Shown here piece after piece: positions 62,698-64,000 of a DNA stretch of 64,000 bases. Numbering within the stretch: position 1 is the stretch's first letter; every line of letters starts with the position of its first letter. Made by a program: the position numbers and the translations under genes. The notes beneath the pieces are model-generated. The model was not told where the DNA came from. It did no database searches and worked only from the letters and a program-made list of their open reading frames with translations. Source of the DNA: CBDFHF01 sp965247565 (GTDB taxonomy: Bacteria > Pseudomonadota > Gammaproteobacteria > Methylococcales > Methylomonadaceae); NCBI GenBank assembly GCA_965247565.1, contig CBDFHF010000003.1:2604001-2668000 (forward strand). Reading direction: 5' to 3'.

Positions 62698-64000
62698 AAT
62701 ATAAAGCTATTTTTCCTTTAATTTGCAGCATTTGCCTGCTAACCGGGTTCCTGTTTACTCATATTGTATCGGCTAAAACCGATACCATTTCAATGACGGT
62801 TAAACATGCCGATATTGCCGAGCTGTTTGAAATGCTATCCCGACAGCACCACGCTAACATATTATTGTCACCAGGCGTGGAAGGTAATGTGTCTGTCAAT
62901 TTATATAATGTCAGCGTTGCGGAAGCGATTGCCTCGATTGCTACTGCGGCTGGTTTTGTCGTAGAGAGCAAAAATAATCAATATATCATCGCTAAACCCA
63001 CAGAGGCCGGCAAGACCCTGGCGGGTGGTTTAAAACAGATTAAAACCTTTAAAATTCAGTATTCGGATGCGCTGAAGACCGCAGATATTGTTAAAAAATA
63101 TCTGTCACCTTATGGGAGAGCAGATGTCTTGGTAGATCGTAAAATTCTGGTGGTAGAGGATTTGCCTGAGTTTGTTCGTCAGGCAGAGCGGTTGCTGGAA
63201 CAATTGGATAGTGCGCCGGCGCAAATTCTTATAGAAGCACAAATACTGGATATAAAGCTGGATGATAATCGGGCTTTGGGTGTTGATTGGTCCAAAACGA
63301 TCGGCGATGCCACCATTAAATTTAAAGATCTTGCCGCCACTGCAGCTTCTGGTGGTATGTTTTTTACTTTGTTGAACAAAGATATTCAAATCACCTTAAA
63401 CGCCCTGAGTAAAAAGAGCCAGGTTAGCGTTTTATCGACACCTAAGTTATTGGCTTTGGAGCATGAAGAAGCCGAAGTCATGGTCGGTAAGCGTACCGGT
63501 TACAAAACTCTTTTATTGACGCCGGGCGGATCTGGAGCCACCTTGGAACAGATTCAGTTCTTGGAGTCTGGCGTAATTCTCAAGGTTACGCCCTATGTTG
63601 ACCGGTTCGGCGGAATTATGATGGAAATCCATCCTGAAGTGAGCACAGCTACGCTAGAAAATAATATCCCTAATTTAACAACAACCGAAGTGACCACAAA
63701 AGTTCTGGTTGGCGATGGCCAAATGGTATTTATTGGTGGCCTAATCAATAACGATGTTTCTAATACCCAGGATGGCATTCCATTCTTGGAAGATATTCCT
63801 TTTATAGGTCGTCTGTTTTCCGGCTCAACCGAGGCTGCAAAGAGAACTGAAACCGTTGTATTGCTTAAGCCGCAAATTATCCGACCTAACAATATGTCAT
63901 TGATAACCGAGCAAGGCAGTGATGTAGAAAAAGTTGAACTTGATAGCCATGAAAAAGCCGAAAGAGTTGATCGTTTTTTCAAAAAGAAAAGCGATTTGTG
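62694..64000 (+). CDS. Secretin (MshL/PilQ/GspD family), 3' end outside window
   Basis: The ATG at 62694 opens a frame that runs to the window end (435 codons so far). A signal peptide (to about residue 25) is followed by an STN-type domain (FEMLSRQHHANILLSPGVEG), an N-domain (FKIQYSDALKTADIVKKYLS, RQAERLLEQLDSAPAQILIE) and the secretin core. The core has LSKKSQVSVLSTPKLLALEH, TPGGSG, VTPYVDRFGGIMMEIHPEVS and FLEDIPFIGRLFSGS. It forms the outer-membrane channel for the pilus. It has no AMIN domains, unlike PilQ. Confidence 0.92.
   Translation, partial: MKYKAIFPLICSICLLTGFLFTHIVSAKTDTISMTVKHADIAELFEMLSRQHHANILLSPGVEGNVSVNLYNVSVAEAIASIATAAGFVVESKNNQYIIAKPTEAGKTLAGGLKQIKTFKIQYSDALKTADIVKKYLSPYGRADVLVDRKILVVEDLPEFVRQAERLLEQLDSAPAQILIEAQILDIKLDDNRALGVDWSKTIGDATIKFKDLAATAASGGMFFTLLNKDIQITLNALSKKSQVSVLSTPKLLALEHEEAEVMVGKRTGYKTLLLTPGGSGATLEQIQFLESGVILKVTPYVDRFGGIMMEIHPEVSTATLENNIPNLTTTEVTTKVLVGDGQMVFIGGLINNDVSNTQDGIPFLEDIPFIGRLFSGSTEAAKRTETVVLLKPQIIRPNNMSLITEQGSDVEKVELDSHEKAERVDRFFKKKSDL

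Overview
The window is chromosomal DNA of a Gram-negative bacterium, most likely a gammaproteobacterium. Supporting signs are the sdhCDAB-sdhE operon with an Escherichia-type SdhC (heme histidine at residue 84), a class I fumarase, MSHA/PilMNOP-like genes, and an exosortase-A-type O-glycosylation ligase in an exopolysaccharide cluster. The flavour resembles environmental Methylococcales, but no methanotrophy marker is present, so the order is inference only. No tRNA, rRNA or CRISPR array was recognised.

Layout. 1-0.5 kb: end of an Asp-box (sialidase-like) protein. 0.5-6.6 kb: minus-strand polysaccharide genes (O-glycosylation ligase, polysaccharide deacetylase, TPR lipoprotein-like protein, pyruvyl transferase, Wzx flippase). 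6.9-9.1 kb: a GT2 glycosyltransferase and a sterol-desaturase-family membrane hydroxylase. 9.25-10.0 kb: a complete IS1-family element with 9-bp target duplications. 10.2-14.3 kb: Rieske ferredoxin and the succinate dehydrogenase operon. 14.4-21.9 kb: a small P-loop kinase, a solitary HerA-like ATPase, a secreted Ig-like/IPT protein, fumarase and glyoxalase II. 22.1-25.3 kb: a transposon graveyard in which an IS630 element sits inside an IS5 transposase, beside an IS3 fragment, a perfect palindrome and a second broken IS630. 25.6-32.1 kb: a very large secreted DUF1800 protein carrying four almost identical 528-bp tandem repeats, followed by its Tat-dependent DUF1501 partner. 32.3-45.9 kb: a second minus-strand polysaccharide cluster with five glycosyltransferases, two hexapeptide acetyltransferases, a second flippase, a second ligase/polymerase and a GH16 hydrolase. 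It is split at 33.5-36.9 kb by pseudogenes, palindromic repeats and an IS982-type element. 46.0-47.4 kb: IS630/IS3 remnants and an attC-like repeat. 47.4-51.4 kb: phosphohexomutase, fcl and gmd (GDP-L-fucose supply). 51.5-59.2 kb: a diguanylate cyclase with an I-site and housekeeping enzymes, including a di-heme cytochrome c peroxidase. 60.0-64.0 kb: pilM/N/O/P-like genes and a secretin cut by the window end.

How the parts fit. Gmd and Fcl would convert GDP-mannose to GDP-L-fucose, the phosphohexomutase would feed hexose-1-phosphate, and the glycosyltransferases, flippases and ligases would build and export one or two fucose-containing exopolysaccharides. The acetyltransferases, pyruvyl transferase, deacetylase and GH16 enzyme would modify or trim them. 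SdhCDAB, SdhE and fumarase form two consecutive TCA-cycle steps. The most unusual features are the homogenised repeat array in the DUF1800 protein, the decipherable nested transposon insertion, the 26-bp perfect palindrome with a diverged relative near 47.4 kb, and an IS982 transposase start codon buried in a 13-bp stem.
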